64,000 nucleotides of DNA from Phytomonas francai (taxonomy: Eukaryota > Euglenozoa > Kinetoplastea > Trypanosomatida > Trypanosomatidae), in NCBI GenBank assembly GCA_001766655.1, contig MJCC01000012.1:312913-376912 (forward strand), given 5' to 3'. Under the pieces are notes generated by a model. It worked only from the letters and a program-made list of their open reading frames with translations. It had not been told where the DNA came from and did not search any database. Of the stretch, positions 38,592 to 47,475 are shown piece by piece (the first letter of the stretch is position 1; each line of letters begins with the position of its first letter). Both the position numbers and the translations under genes were made by a program.

Positions 38592-38830
38592 TATATATAT
38601 ATATATATATATAAATGCAGGTGCATATTCTATATTTATTGCAATATCTAAGATGGATTTTCTTAGGAAAAGTCGGGAACAGAAAGTGTAAAAAGGCAAA
38701 TGGGAATCATAAAATTATTTCTCTAGCGGAGACAGTGAACCTCAATTTCGACTCAGATAATTATTTTATTTGTGCCATTTTTTTTTCTTAAATTCGCTAA
38801 CAATAACCATTTAGGAAAATATACAATGCT
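38592..38830. other. Spacer with (TA)n and a mini-uORF
   Basis: TA tract at 38590-38613. A three-codon ORF ATG CTA TGA at 38826-38834 overlaps the next gene's ATG at 38831. Confidence 0.65.
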
Positions 38831-40498
38831 ATGAAACTCCGTTTTGAAATTTCGGCATTTTCAAGTGCTCAAGAAAATATTGAAGCCCTGGAGGAATGGC
38901 GAAAAATTAATGATCAGCATACCAATAAGCTCAAGGCATTTTCCCAATGTAGAAAAATGCTCAATAAAAAGGCTAGGGATCACAATAACCAACTGCAGTG
39001 GATTGCTGATCGCGATTCACTTGCTAAAGAGCAAGAAATTTGTGAGATGGAGCTTAGAGAATCTCTTAAGATCGATCTCTTGAATGATGACGATTCCAGT
39101 GTGCATGGAAAATGGTCTTTTCAACGAAAAATTACGCATCAGCTTCAAACAGTGCAAGCTCAGCTTCAGAAATTAAAAAAGGCGAATCCTTTTACTAATT
39201 ATGTCGAGCCATTAAAATCCAAAATTTCTGAGTTGAAAGCTTTCATTAAGGATGAGCAAATGAAAAGTGAAGCTGATATTATAGCACAAGGAGAGGAAAT
39301 CTCGTCCAAAATAGATGTGAATGCTATTCTCATGCAAACCAGATTGCGCATAGAGAAACTGCAGAAGAAATTTCCGGAATCTAAAAAGGTACATGATGCT
39401 TTCTCTGAAGCATTAAAATATGAACAAGAGCGACTACTTAATTATCTTGCAGGGGTCCAAAATACTTCGCCACCTGTTTCGTCAGCTAAAGTTATGAACA
39501 CAATTAGTCTACTTTTAAAACTTGTTGAAAGGGGACGTCAGGCTGACGGGACTTTACCCCTGCAGAGGCAATTGCGGGACCGTGTTGCGATTACCTTCCC
39601 GGAGCTTTCCAAATCAGAAATACATGTTGCCATAGAAGAGACATTGCGGCAGAGGAAAAATAATCAATTGGTGAGGGCCTTTATCATAGATTACAGAAGG
39701 TCAGCAGAAAAATTGTTCAACACCTATGAAACAGCCCTTGATATTGATAAAGAGGAGCGGGAATTCGAGGCTTACATGAAGGCCGAAAAAGATACCCGCT
39801 TAAAACGTCTCGAAGAGCAACACCTGCATCTTGCGCAACAACGAGAAATATACGAGGAACGATGCAAAGAGAGTGAACTAAGGGTGAAGGAACTACACGC
39901 TTTAAGAGAGAAGCAAGAGTACGCCCTAAAGGTAAAACGTATGGAGGAGTTTCAGGAGCGTCTTCAACAACTTGTTGAATATGAGAAGATAAAAGAGAAA
40001 ATGTCAGAGAGCGAAAGGCAATTGCAGATGCTTCATCTGAAAGAAGAAGAAGAAAAAAAGGCTGAGAGAATGGAGCAAAATAGCAAGCGTGTAGCGTTTC
40101 GGCAGCGTAAATACGCTGAGAAGGTTGCACACAGACAGGCTATTGAAAAGGAGCTGCTTGATTTGAAACAACAAAAGGAAAAAGCAATACAAGATTTTTT
40201 CGCTTCTGTAGAGCGTCAGATTGGAGTACAACCCGATCCTAAGCGACTTATAAAAGCTACCGAGTCCAGTGCTCAAGCACATACCTATATCCCATTTGCA
40301 GTGGCTTCAAAAAGCAAGATCACAGGCTACACAGATGACGAGATCATGCGTGATCCACGTATGAGGTTATACCATGCCTTGTTAGAAGCTGGACTACACA
40401 AAACTGCATATGGAAGGGAGGTGATAAGCCGTGGCTTTCGGATACCACCTGCACAGCAGGCTAACGAGGAAAATCCACTTTACAGAGGCATTCCCTGA
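38831..40498 (+). CDS. Coiled-coil protein, tentative CCDC148-like
   Basis: 555 residues, mostly charged heptads (Glu/Lys/Gln) from about 30 to 470, with a more compact C-terminus containing DPRMRLYHALLEAGLHKTAYG at about 510-530, which resembles the conserved tail of CCDC148, a family found mainly in ciliated organisms. The match is from memory of the family pattern and moderate. Between residues about 215 and 290 there is a short globular segment. An overlapping mini-uORF precedes the start. Adjacent to ataxin-10-like and, further on, RIB43A and TMEM218-like genes, which supports a flagellar role. Confidence 0.6.
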   Translation: MKLRFEISAFSSAQENIEALEEWRKINDQHTNKLKAFSQCRKMLNKKARDHNNQLQWIADRDSLAKEQEICEMELRESLKIDLLNDDDSSVHGKWSFQRKITHQLQTVQAQLQKLKKANPFTNYVEPLKSKISELKAFIKDEQMKSEADIIAQGEEISSKIDVNAILMQTRLRIEKLQKKFPESKKVHDAFSEALKYEQERLLNYLAGVQNTSPPVSSAKVMNTISLLLKLVERGRQADGTLPLQRQLRDRVAITFPELSKSEIHVAIEETLRQRKNNQLVRAFIIDYRRSAEKLFNTYETALDIDKEEREFEAYMKAEKDTRLKRLEEQHLHLAQQREIYEERCKESELRVKELHALREKQEYALKVKRMEEFQERLQQLVEYEKIKEKMSESERQLQMLHLKEEEEKKAERMEQNSKRVAFRQRKYAEKVAHRQAIEKELLDLKQQKEKAIQDFFASVERQIGVQPDPKRLIKATESSAQAHTYIPFAVASKSKITGYTDDEIMRDPRMRLYHALLEAGLHKTAYGREVISRGFRIPPAQQANEENPLYRGIP

Positions 40499-41439
40499 AT
40501 TCTGTGTAAATGAACTCTTTATACAATGAGAAGGCAATATAAACTTTTGTCAGAATATGCTACCAATAATTTTATCTTTTTGCGTTGCTATAAAATTTGT
40601 TCAGAACATGCGTATATGAAGTAACGTTGTATTGACTTAATTCGCCATGGAGGTCTGATTTCGTATTACGATGGAGGTCGGAAGGTTAGTTCTGCTTTTG
40701 AAATTCGAGCAAAATGGAAATTAAGAATTTTTTATGAAGAAAAAAAACATAGTGGTATTTGTCTGGGAAAAGGTTCAGCAACATTCTGTTTATATGCCGA
40801 TAGTTCTTATTTTACTGATTGGTTGCTGTAGTCTGGGGCTAGCTGCTTTTAAATCCGGCACCTTCACAGGCGTGAGGTTTTCAATGCCCTAATTCTAATA
40901 GGTATGCCAGCTTGTTGAATATTCGAATACTTTTTAATTATCATGGATTAGGTTGGAGACCAGTACTAGTAACACATAGCTTCGCTTTTATACAACCCTA
41001 TGCGTGGAAAACGCTAATATTCGTGTTGAAAAATCTCAATATTTAACTGTTTTCACGCTCTTTTATCATTTTCATTGAACGTAAACATGATGTATGCAGA
41101 GTTCACCTATTCGCTCCTCAGATTATGGGGGTGTAAAATAGGTGGGAAAGCTTTCAGACGTCAATGTTAGATATTTTAGTAAGGGTCGGGGTGGGGTGGG
41201 GGGTTAGACTGCTTTAGCTGTTTGGCCTCGTTTTTCAGCGTGGGTTGAGCCACACTATCCACGCGGTCATATGCGAACACAAGAAACGTGTGAAAATCGT
41301 GTGCAGCAACCACATTATTGCTCTATTAATACTTACAGATGCAGGACAATTTTTTTTCTTTGAGACAACCAGTAACTCTCTTATTCTCACTGCAGTCTTT
41401 AAATTTACTCAAAGGCTGAACTCAGCTGACGTAAATAGA
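40499..41439. other. Intergenic region
   Basis: About 940 bases. A G-rich stretch near 41,185-41,205 precedes the next gene. The upstream open frame from 41245 has no ATG before 41440, so it is treated as non-coding 5' sequence. Confidence 0.6.
41351..41395 (+). promoter_or_regulatory. Predicted trans-splice acceptor for the zinc-finger gene
   Basis: Eight T then a pyrimidine stretch (CTCTCTTATTCTCACTGCAG) ends in AG at 41394-41395, 44 bases before the ATG at 41440, supporting that start. Confidence 0.6.
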
Positions 41440-42006
41440 ATGCGACGCGTATTTCCATCTATCGCGCGCGCGGTGCCTTTCCCCATGATTGGCTATCATG
41501 CGAACAACAGTGCCCATCCTGGCCTTGAGGTTCTACCCTTTCAAACGGCGCCGCCTGTTGCCTCGTTGGTTATGCCGTGTAGGGGGATACACCTGTCGGG
41601 GGTTTGCCGTGCTCGTCGGATGCGCCCGACACGCCGTCCAAGGCACCGTGAGCCGGCGGAGGGGGATTGGATATGCCAGTGCGGGGAGGTGAATTACCGA
41701 TCCAAGCGGGAGTGCTTCAAATGCGGTGCGCCGGCGCCGCCGCTGCCACCCGGGGTGCGTCTCCCCACGCTGCCAGGGGAGGATCCCCACGACTGGGCCT
41801 GCCCCTGCGGGCAGATGAACTTTAGGGGGAGTGTCGTCTGCTACAAGTGCAACCAGCCCAAGCCCGTCCCCCCCCCCCTTCCAGGTCAAGAGGTGACGCT
41901 CTGGACGTGCTCGGGCTGCAAGTCGGTGAATCGGAGCACGCGGAAGTATTGCTTCAAGTGCTCCGCCCCGTCACCGCTGTCACAGACGACTCCAGTTAAG
42001 CTGTGA
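41440..42006 (+). CDS. RanBP2-type zinc-finger protein, probably mitochondrial
   Basis: 188 residues from the ATG at 41440; the longer upstream frame has no ATG. The N-terminus MRRVFPSIARAVPFPM is a credible mitochondrial presequence. Three RanBP2-type (RBZ) fingers follow: DWICQCGEVNYRSKRECFKC, DWACPCGQMNFRGSVVCYKC, and LWTCSGCKSVNRSTRKYCFKC with one residue more. The first two have C-x-C where the standard finger has C-x2-C; the third is standard. RBZ fingers bind single-stranded RNA, and small RBZ proteins occur in kinetoplastid mitochondrial RNA-processing complexes (inference by family). Linkers are Pro-rich. Composition is GC-rich from about 41,570 on. Confidence 0.85.
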   Translation: MRRVFPSIARAVPFPMIGYHANNSAHPGLEVLPFQTAPPVASLVMPCRGIHLSGVCRARRMRPTRRPRHREPAEGDWICQCGEVNYRSKRECFKCGAPAPPLPPGVRLPTLPGEDPHDWACPCGQMNFRGSVVCYKCNQPKPVPPPLPGQEVTLWTCSGCKSVNRSTRKYCFKCSAPSPLSQTTPVKL

Positions 42007-42326
42007 AGCAAGAAAGGTTTTTTTTTTTTCATTTGACGCGCGCATCGTCCCACATTTGTTCAGTGCGCCTTCTGATGAAACTGAAATTACCATAAAAGTA
42101 GTAGAAAAAGAAATACACATAATATTGGAAAGTAGTTTGTGCTTGTATTTATTTCATCCAATTGTTGGTTTCACCTTTTTATCTCCTTATATTCATAAGC
42201 TTTAATGATCTATTAATAAGTCAGAGGCTTCCTATAAGATCTCACTCTTCAGAATATTAATCTCCTTCCGACTTAAGAGGGCTAAACAGTAAAGCCCATA
42301 GGCCTGTAAACAAAATCCAGGCTAAG
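42007..42326. other. Intergenic spacer
   Basis: A T run at 42,019-42,030 and AT-rich sequence; pyrimidines with AG near 42,241-42,280 and 42,319-42,320 are possible splice acceptors for the next gene. Confidence 0.5.
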
Positions 42327-43490
42327 ATGAAAACCGCAGCCGAGGAAACACTTTCGTCGACGTATGGCAACATGACGGAACTCCCCGGCCTTTCTCAGTT
42401 ATCGACAAAGACAAAAAAGCAGCTATTCCTGCATCAGCGCGCAGAGCGCTTGCGAGATCCAAAGGTTCGGCATATGGGAATCGATCGGCAGGCTTTAGAC
42501 GAGCAGGTACGCGAGAAGGAGGCTCTGAAGCGCTTGGAGAAAGAGCGAGAGGATTACTACGACCGCCAGGCCCTGCTCATGGACAGACACGCCGTTGCCC
42601 TGCAGCAGGAGGTTAATAGGATACGAACAGAGCGGGAGAGGGATTTGTGTGAATACCGGCAAACTTTTCAGAAAAATGAAGTGCGGCGGGAGTGGGATCT
42701 GAATGATCCCCAGGCGAAGGCAAAGGAACTACCCGCACGTGTGGGCGACGACGACCCTCGTAACGGCCCATCTTCTCTTCAAAAATTTGAAGGAGAGGAC
42801 CTCGGTTTCCACGAGCGACGTGCTGCACAGCAGAGGCAACAGCGTGAATGGGCTCAGCAACAAACCGAAGAGAAGCTGGCGAAGAAGTGGATGGAGCAGG
42901 AGGCGAATCGTGCTTTTGACGATCGTAATGAGGAAGCAAACCACCGAACCTACCAGATCGAGCGAAACATTGCGGAGCAGCGACGACTAAGAGATGTGTG
43001 TACGGCGGATTTCAACAAGAAATTAGCAGAGCAACAGCGACAGGAGGCTATGCGTGCAAAGGAGGAGGATACGCGTCTCGGGCTTGAGGAAATTGCCTAT
43101 CTCACTTCGTGTGATTTCTTAAATGAACGGCAGACCGTCGTGTCGAAACTTGGAGAAACAGTGAAAGGAGAAAATTACAAATGTCTTTCTGAATCTCAAA
43201 AAATGAAGCTGCGTGCTGAGCAGGAGGAGCAGCTGCGGCAATTACGGCGGCGACGCTTGCTAGAGGTTGAGGAAGCGAAACAATGGGCTCAGCAAGAGAA
43301 CATGCAGTTGCGCATGGCCCAAGCCCTGGACCGACAGCGCGAAAGAGAGCGAAAGGCGGAGCTCGAGGAACTTTCAGAATTTCACAAAAATCAGGCAGCT
43401 GCAGCTAAGGATCGGATAGAAACGTTAAATCAGTTATATTCTAATCAAGTAGATGAGGATTACTTCAAATTCTGGGATAAGTGCATGTAA
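42327..43490 (+). CDS. RIB43A-family doublet-microtubule protein
   Basis: 387 residues, largely coiled coil. Family blocks are present in order: IGIDRQALDEQVREK at about 51-66, the DLNDP/LPARVGDDDP segment at about 123-145 followed by SLQKFEGEDL, then Gln/Arg/Glu-rich heptads, and a C-terminal NQLYSNQVDEDYFKFW. RIB43A (RIBC1/2) lies along the inner wall of axonemal doublet microtubules, near the seam, and stabilises the A-B junction. Length matches the family (about 380). Strong sign that the organism builds a motile flagellum. Confidence 0.93.
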   Translation: MKTAAEETLSSTYGNMTELPGLSQLSTKTKKQLFLHQRAERLRDPKVRHMGIDRQALDEQVREKEALKRLEKEREDYYDRQALLMDRHAVALQQEVNRIRTERERDLCEYRQTFQKNEVRREWDLNDPQAKAKELPARVGDDDPRNGPSSLQKFEGEDLGFHERRAAQQRQQREWAQQQTEEKLAKKWMEQEANRAFDDRNEEANHRTYQIERNIAEQRRLRDVCTADFNKKLAEQQRQEAMRAKEEDTRLGLEEIAYLTSCDFLNERQTVVSKLGETVKGENYKCLSESQKMKLRAEQEEQLRQLRRRRLLEVEEAKQWAQQENMQLRMAQALDRQRERERKAELEELSEFHKNQAAAAKDRIETLNQLYSNQVDEDYFKFWDKCM

Positions 43491-44031
43491 TATATACGAG
43501 ACTATTTTATCAGGTACATCCGCGTCGTCCGGTACATAAAATATGGTGGCTTTTTTCTCTAAAAAAATCTTAAATTGAAAGACACTTCATCTGTAAAGAA
43601 AATAGGCCGCTCAGGTCTTCGCGTTTAGATGTGTTGGACGACACAAATGTACTAAGCTGATGATGCTAACGTCGCAGCATGCAATGAATATATTCGCATT
43701 TACTATACATTATACGGAGGGGAGGGTAGAGGATGCGAAAGAAAGTTGCATCTCTGACTTCGGAGAAAAGAACAATGTAAATAGTATTGTATGATTAGAG
43801 GCAGGAAAATTATGTTTGACTTTCTGTTAGTATCTTTCACACAGTAAAAATATTCATTACAATATCGGTTGAACATACCATTACACATAGTGTAACTGTT
43901 CTACAGGTTTTAAAGAAGCCAGTGAATCTCTTTTATGAGCCATTTAAGAAAATAATCATTTAGTTTATTTCTCCCTATTCTTGTACATTCTTAGGATATG
44001 AAGGGTATGCGTAAGAATCCGGGCTTTAAAA
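43491..44031. other. Intergenic spacer
   Basis: No gene. Pyrimidine tract and TTAG at about 43,965-43,994 give the splice acceptor for the next gene; a short upstream ORF begins at 43998. Confidence 0.55.
43985..43994 (+). promoter_or_regulatory. Predicted trans-splice acceptor for the TMEM218-like gene
   Basis: Sequence ACATTCTTAG follows TTTATTTCTCCC. If used, the leader is 37 bases and contains an upstream ATG at 43998. Confidence 0.45.
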
Positions 44032-44051
44032 ATGATTCTTGGTGTAGGTGA
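43998..44051 (+). other. Overlapping upstream ORF (17 codons)
   Basis: ATG at 43998 in another frame runs 17 codons to TGA at 44049-44051, overlapping the main start at 44032. It begins 4 bases after the predicted splice site, so it would be the first ATG in the mRNA and could limit translation of the main frame. Confidence 0.5.
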
Positions 44052-44445
44052 GGGGACCTTCGCGATTTTCCTGGTTACGTTTGTAGCTGTGTTGATGGCT
44101 ATCGTAGGTAGCTATGTCTTTCCGAAGGCTATGCTTGTTGTTATTCTAGGATGCCTTTCTTTCCCTTTTATCGTGTACGGGGTCCTAATTACGGCACCTA
44201 GGGTGGCAGTACAGGTGGTCCCGTTGCCTTCCCCATATCGAGAACATCAGTTACCCGCAAACAGTGATATCGTAGACAACTTTATGCACGAGAGAATTGT
44301 AGTTCTTATTCTTTTCGGTCTTTCAATACTTGGTGGCATTGCTTATCAGCTGATGTTGGTAATACGGTGCCCGCCTTACGAGGTCCCCCGTGTACGTTGT
44401 TTTCGAGAGCAATTAGACGAGCTTCATCCGACCTGGTTCCAATAA
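44032..44445 (+). CDS. TMEM218-like ciliary transition-zone membrane protein
   Basis: 137 residues with three hydrophobic helices (about 9-28, 33-53, 90-112). The pattern matches TMEM218: start ILGVGEGTF, a first helix, LIxxPR-type segment (here ITAPRV), the charged piece DIVDNFMHERIVV, and a last helix containing LGGIAYQL. TMEM218 is a tetraspan-like transition-zone protein associated with Joubert-type ciliopathies. The protein lacks long soluble domains apart from a C-terminal tail of about 25 residues. Length is close to the 115-residue human form. A uORF overlaps the start. Confidence 0.72.
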   Translation: MILGVGEGTFAIFLVTFVAVLMAIVGSYVFPKAMLVVILGCLSFPFIVYGVLITAPRVAVQVVPLPSPYREHQLPANSDIVDNFMHERIVVLILFGLSILGGIAYQLMLVIRCPPYEVPRVRCFREQLDELHPTWFQ

Positions 44446-44487
44446 ATTGAACACCAACACTGGAAATATATACATATATACATACAT

Positions 44488-44523
<36 letters not shown>

Positions 44524-44773
44524 GTATTAGAGGAAGGGGGTATTGGAATATAGCAAAAAGTAAAGCAATAGATACCATTCTTTGTTGATATGCTTATTAC
44601 TACACGCTTAGTTCTGTTTATTTTAATTCTATCCTCTATATTATTTAAAGATTGAAAACAGTGTTTTTTCTTGAATTTTATAACAGTAATTTTTTTGCTT
44701 TAACAAAAGTAAAAAGGGCTAATACATTTTTTATTGAAGAAAGTTCAGGAAACATATATTTTTATTGCATTGA
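44446..44773. other. Spacer with TA/CA microsatellite
   Basis: Compound tract of TA and CA dinucleotides at 44466-44523, then AT-rich sequence. Confidence 0.6.
44466..44523. repeat. (TA)(CA)n(TA)n compound microsatellite
   Basis: TA steps, CATACATA, nine CA units and again TA units, directly after the TMEM218-like stop. Confidence 0.88.
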
Positions 44774-45457
44774 ATGGACGAAGAATTGGCCTATAAGATT
44801 ATTGTGCTTGGAAGTGTAAGCGTAGGCAAAAGTAACATTGCATGTCGGTTCTGCGATAATAAGTTTTACTCCGATATAGTCCCCACACTAGGCATGGACT
44901 TCAAATACACCACCTGCGAAACGTTAGAGGCGAAGCCGCGCTCAGTGAGACTTCAAATATGGGATACCTCTGGTCAAGATCAGTTCGTAACCCTCACAAC
45001 GGCCTTCTACCGCAATTGCCAGGGCGCCATGATGTGCTTTGATCTCACCAATCGCTCCTCCTTTGACGATCTCGACACTTGGTATAACTTGCTCGTGCAG
45101 AACTGCGCAAATCTGCCGCTTTTGATCCTCGTAGGCTGCAAGCTGGACCTTGTGCAGAGCAAATTAGGTGATCAACAGCAGGGTATTGTGTTAGGTAGCA
45201 ATCGGCAGATCAGCAAGAGTGAGGGCGACGCGTGGGCACGGTCTCACAATTGTCTGTGTTACATAGAAACGAGCGCGAAGGAGAACACAAATGTAACACA
45301 GGCCTTTCAGCAACTAGTGACCTTCATGGCGAAGGACAGCAAATTGTGTCAAAAGAATACATCTCGTAATCTGAGTGGTGGAGGTGGGATGTCCTTGAAG
45401 GATGAGAAAGGGTCCACAGAGGATCGTGGCTCCATAAAGAAAAAATGTTGCACGTAA
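44774..45457 (+). CDS. Rab-family GTPase, divergent (first of a pair)
   Basis: 227 residues, slightly long for a Rab. G1 GSVSVGKS at 13-20; the switch 2 segment WDTSGQD at 63-69 differs from the usual WDTAGQE; G4 reads GCKLD at 121-125, with Cys122 in place of the Asn that binds guanine; G5 ETSAKE is normal. An insertion (SKLGDQQQGIVLGSNRQIS) lies after G4. The C-terminus KKKCCT can accept geranylgeranyl groups. RabX-type small GTPases of kinetoplastids are similarly divergent; pathway unknown. The next gene is a second Rab with the same G4 change. Confidence 0.88.
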   Translation: MDEELAYKIIVLGSVSVGKSNIACRFCDNKFYSDIVPTLGMDFKYTTCETLEAKPRSVRLQIWDTSGQDQFVTLTTAFYRNCQGAMMCFDLTNRSSFDDLDTWYNLLVQNCANLPLLILVGCKLDLVQSKLGDQQQGIVLGSNRQISKSEGDAWARSHNCLCYIETSAKENTNVTQAFQQLVTFMAKDSKLCQKNTSRNLSGGGGMSLKDEKGSTEDRGSIKKKCCT

Positions 45458-45991
45458 GACCTTTCCTCTACGATTTTAGACGAAGAGGGAAAGAGGAAAG
45501 GAAGGTAAAATATGAAAGGGATTATTAAATTACTTTGACTGCATAATATATTAAAGGTAGACAACCAAGGTGGGTTTTGCAAGGATTGGAAGAAATATAG
45601 TATCTATGCATGGGTAAACATTCTACTCGGTTGATGATGCCTTTTTTCAGTCAAGGTATTATTAATATATTTGCCCTTACTTTGTGTTCAATTGTTTGAT
45701 GTGTATCTGGGTTATAAAAGAATAATAATTGGTTGCTGAAATTAAGATCTAATCTCATGCTTACTTGATTCTACTGCTTGATAATTCAACTTCCCTTTCT
45801 CCATGCGTAATGATCTGATTAAAAAAAGAAATCAAGAAAGATACTACCATCATCCTTTTCTTCATTTAAGTTTACCATCTTTGGAGTAATACTGTTTACG
45901 TAGCTCTTTTTTTTTTTGAGACCGATTTACGCAAGTTTTTCTGTTTTAAATATTAACTAAACCAAGATATTACTTATAATAAGGCTAACAA
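45458..45991. other. Intergenic spacer between the Rab genes
   Basis: No gene. A T run and GAG at 45,907-45,920 form a splice acceptor candidate about 72 bases before the next ATG. Confidence 0.6.
45907..45920 (+). promoter_or_regulatory. Predicted trans-splice acceptor for the second Rab
   Basis: Eleven T then GAG, 72 bases before the start at 45992. Confidence 0.5.
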
Positions 45992-46651
45992 ATGGCCAAA
46001 GCGGAGTCTGAGGGGGCAAGTGGTGACTATGATTACATTTTCAAAATCATTGTCATTGGCGATAGCGGTGTGGGAAAGTCATCCTTGACGGTAAGGCTTT
46101 CAGAGGACGTATTCTACAAAGACTACGCCTCCACCATTGCGATTGATTTCCGCATGTACCAGATGGAATACATGGGGAAACATGTGCGCCTGCAGATATG
46201 GGATACTGCAGGGCAGGAGCGCTTTCAATCTGTGGCTACTGCCTTTTACCGTGGTGCGAACGGTGTTATGTTGTGTTTCGATCTCACCCACCGACCATCT
46301 TTCCTGCACGTCGAGCAGTGGATGGAGCGAGTGAAGCAGCAGGCACTGCCGGGTATCCCATGCCTGCTAATTGGCTGCAAGAGCGACGGAGCTCGCACAA
46401 ATCGACAGGTTACGAGAGAGGAGGCAATATCCTGGGCGACTGAACACAAAATGTCGTATATTGAAACCAGTGCGAAGGAAAAAGAGAATGTGCAGCAGGC
46501 TTTTCAGCAAATCACCAAGTGTATTTTCGATGATATGAAAGATCACGGCGGTGCCGCACAGGTGGTTTCACGAATAGGCGCGTCTGGTGAGAAGAGCATC
46601 AACTTAGATAAGTATGGCGGCAGTAAATCGAAAGGGAGTTCTTGCTGCTAG
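45992..46651 (+). CDS. Rab-family GTPase (second of a pair)
   Basis: 219 residues with a 16-residue N-terminal extension. G1 GDSGVGKS at 23-30, G3 WDTAGQE at 70-76 (canonical), G4 GCKSD at 128-132 with Cys129 replacing the guanine-binding Asn, and G5 ETSAKE. The C-terminus SSCC is a geranylgeranylation site. More canonical than its neighbour, so it probably cycles GTP normally, though the G4 change would be expected to weaken nucleotide affinity. Resembles Rab1/Rab8/Rab18-type proteins; exact subfamily not assigned. Confidence 0.9.
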   Translation: MAKAESEGASGDYDYIFKIIVIGDSGVGKSSLTVRLSEDVFYKDYASTIAIDFRMYQMEYMGKHVRLQIWDTAGQERFQSVATAFYRGANGVMLCFDLTHRPSFLHVEQWMERVKQQALPGIPCLLIGCKSDGARTNRQVTREEAISWATEHKMSYIETSAKEKENVQQAFQQITKCIFDDMKDHGGAAQVVSRIGASGEKSINLDKYGGSKSKGSSCC

Positions 46652-47475
46652 AGGACATTTAGTAACTAGAATAGGAGAAGCTGCAGTCACATTCCAAACA
46701 AATGGGAGACTCGTTTGAATTCAATTAATTCACTTAAGGATTTAATTAGTGTTTTCCGTTGTCTTTATGGTTGTATAGCACAAGGGTGTATATCACTTAC
46801 TCTTAACTGTAACAATATGTCATCATGGTAAGCTGAGCAATGAGAGGGAGTTACTCAGGCATGGTTATTCCACTTGCTTCGATAAGAGTCATTTTGCATA
46901 TATGTCCGATGATGAATGTTTAGGAATTCGAAAATTTTTTAGATACCAAATATATAAATCTCCAAGATTATTAATTTATTTCTATATAACTGACAAAGAA
47001 AACACCGATGTTTAGCTACTCGTTCTGCTAAACTTATTTATAGCGAAAACAAAAATACAATAAATTCGGTATTCTTGTTATCCACTTCAGATAGCTGTCG
47101 ATGCGCTAGTGCAGTCAATCTTTTTTCCTGTTTGTTGCTGCTTGATTTATTGCTTCTTGTGTATGCGCATTTTGTACCCACATGTTGTAAGCCATGGTGG
47201 AATTTACTATTATTATTATTATGTTGGTGTGCTCGGTTTCTCTTTTTATTTCGCTTGCTTATGCCAATGATATATTTTTGTAAATATGCTTCAGTAGAGC
47301 AAAAATAAGCAAAGGAATAATGCATATATCTATAAATATCCACATATACTTTCAATCAATATTTCTAATGTATCTTTTTTTTACTCTTTTAAGTGCGTAT
47401 ATGCTTTCACTCTAGTAGTGTTTAAGACATATTTTTTTTGTCTAGATTTAGTTCATTTTGCTTCATAACAACCAG
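46652..47475. other. Intergenic region
   Basis: About 820 bases, AT-rich. A 77-codon frame at 47075-47308 uses only a TTG start and is Leu/Cys-rich by composition, so it is rejected. The ATG used for the next gene is 47476, not the in-frame TTG at 47458. Confidence 0.65.

Noticed and set aside
41245..41439. Upstream extension of the zinc-finger gene
   Set aside because: Begins only with TTG and would remove the presequence and the pyrimidine-AG signal.
47458..47475. TTG start for the RING protein
   Set aside because: ATG 47476 starts a good signal peptide; the TTG adds only six residues.
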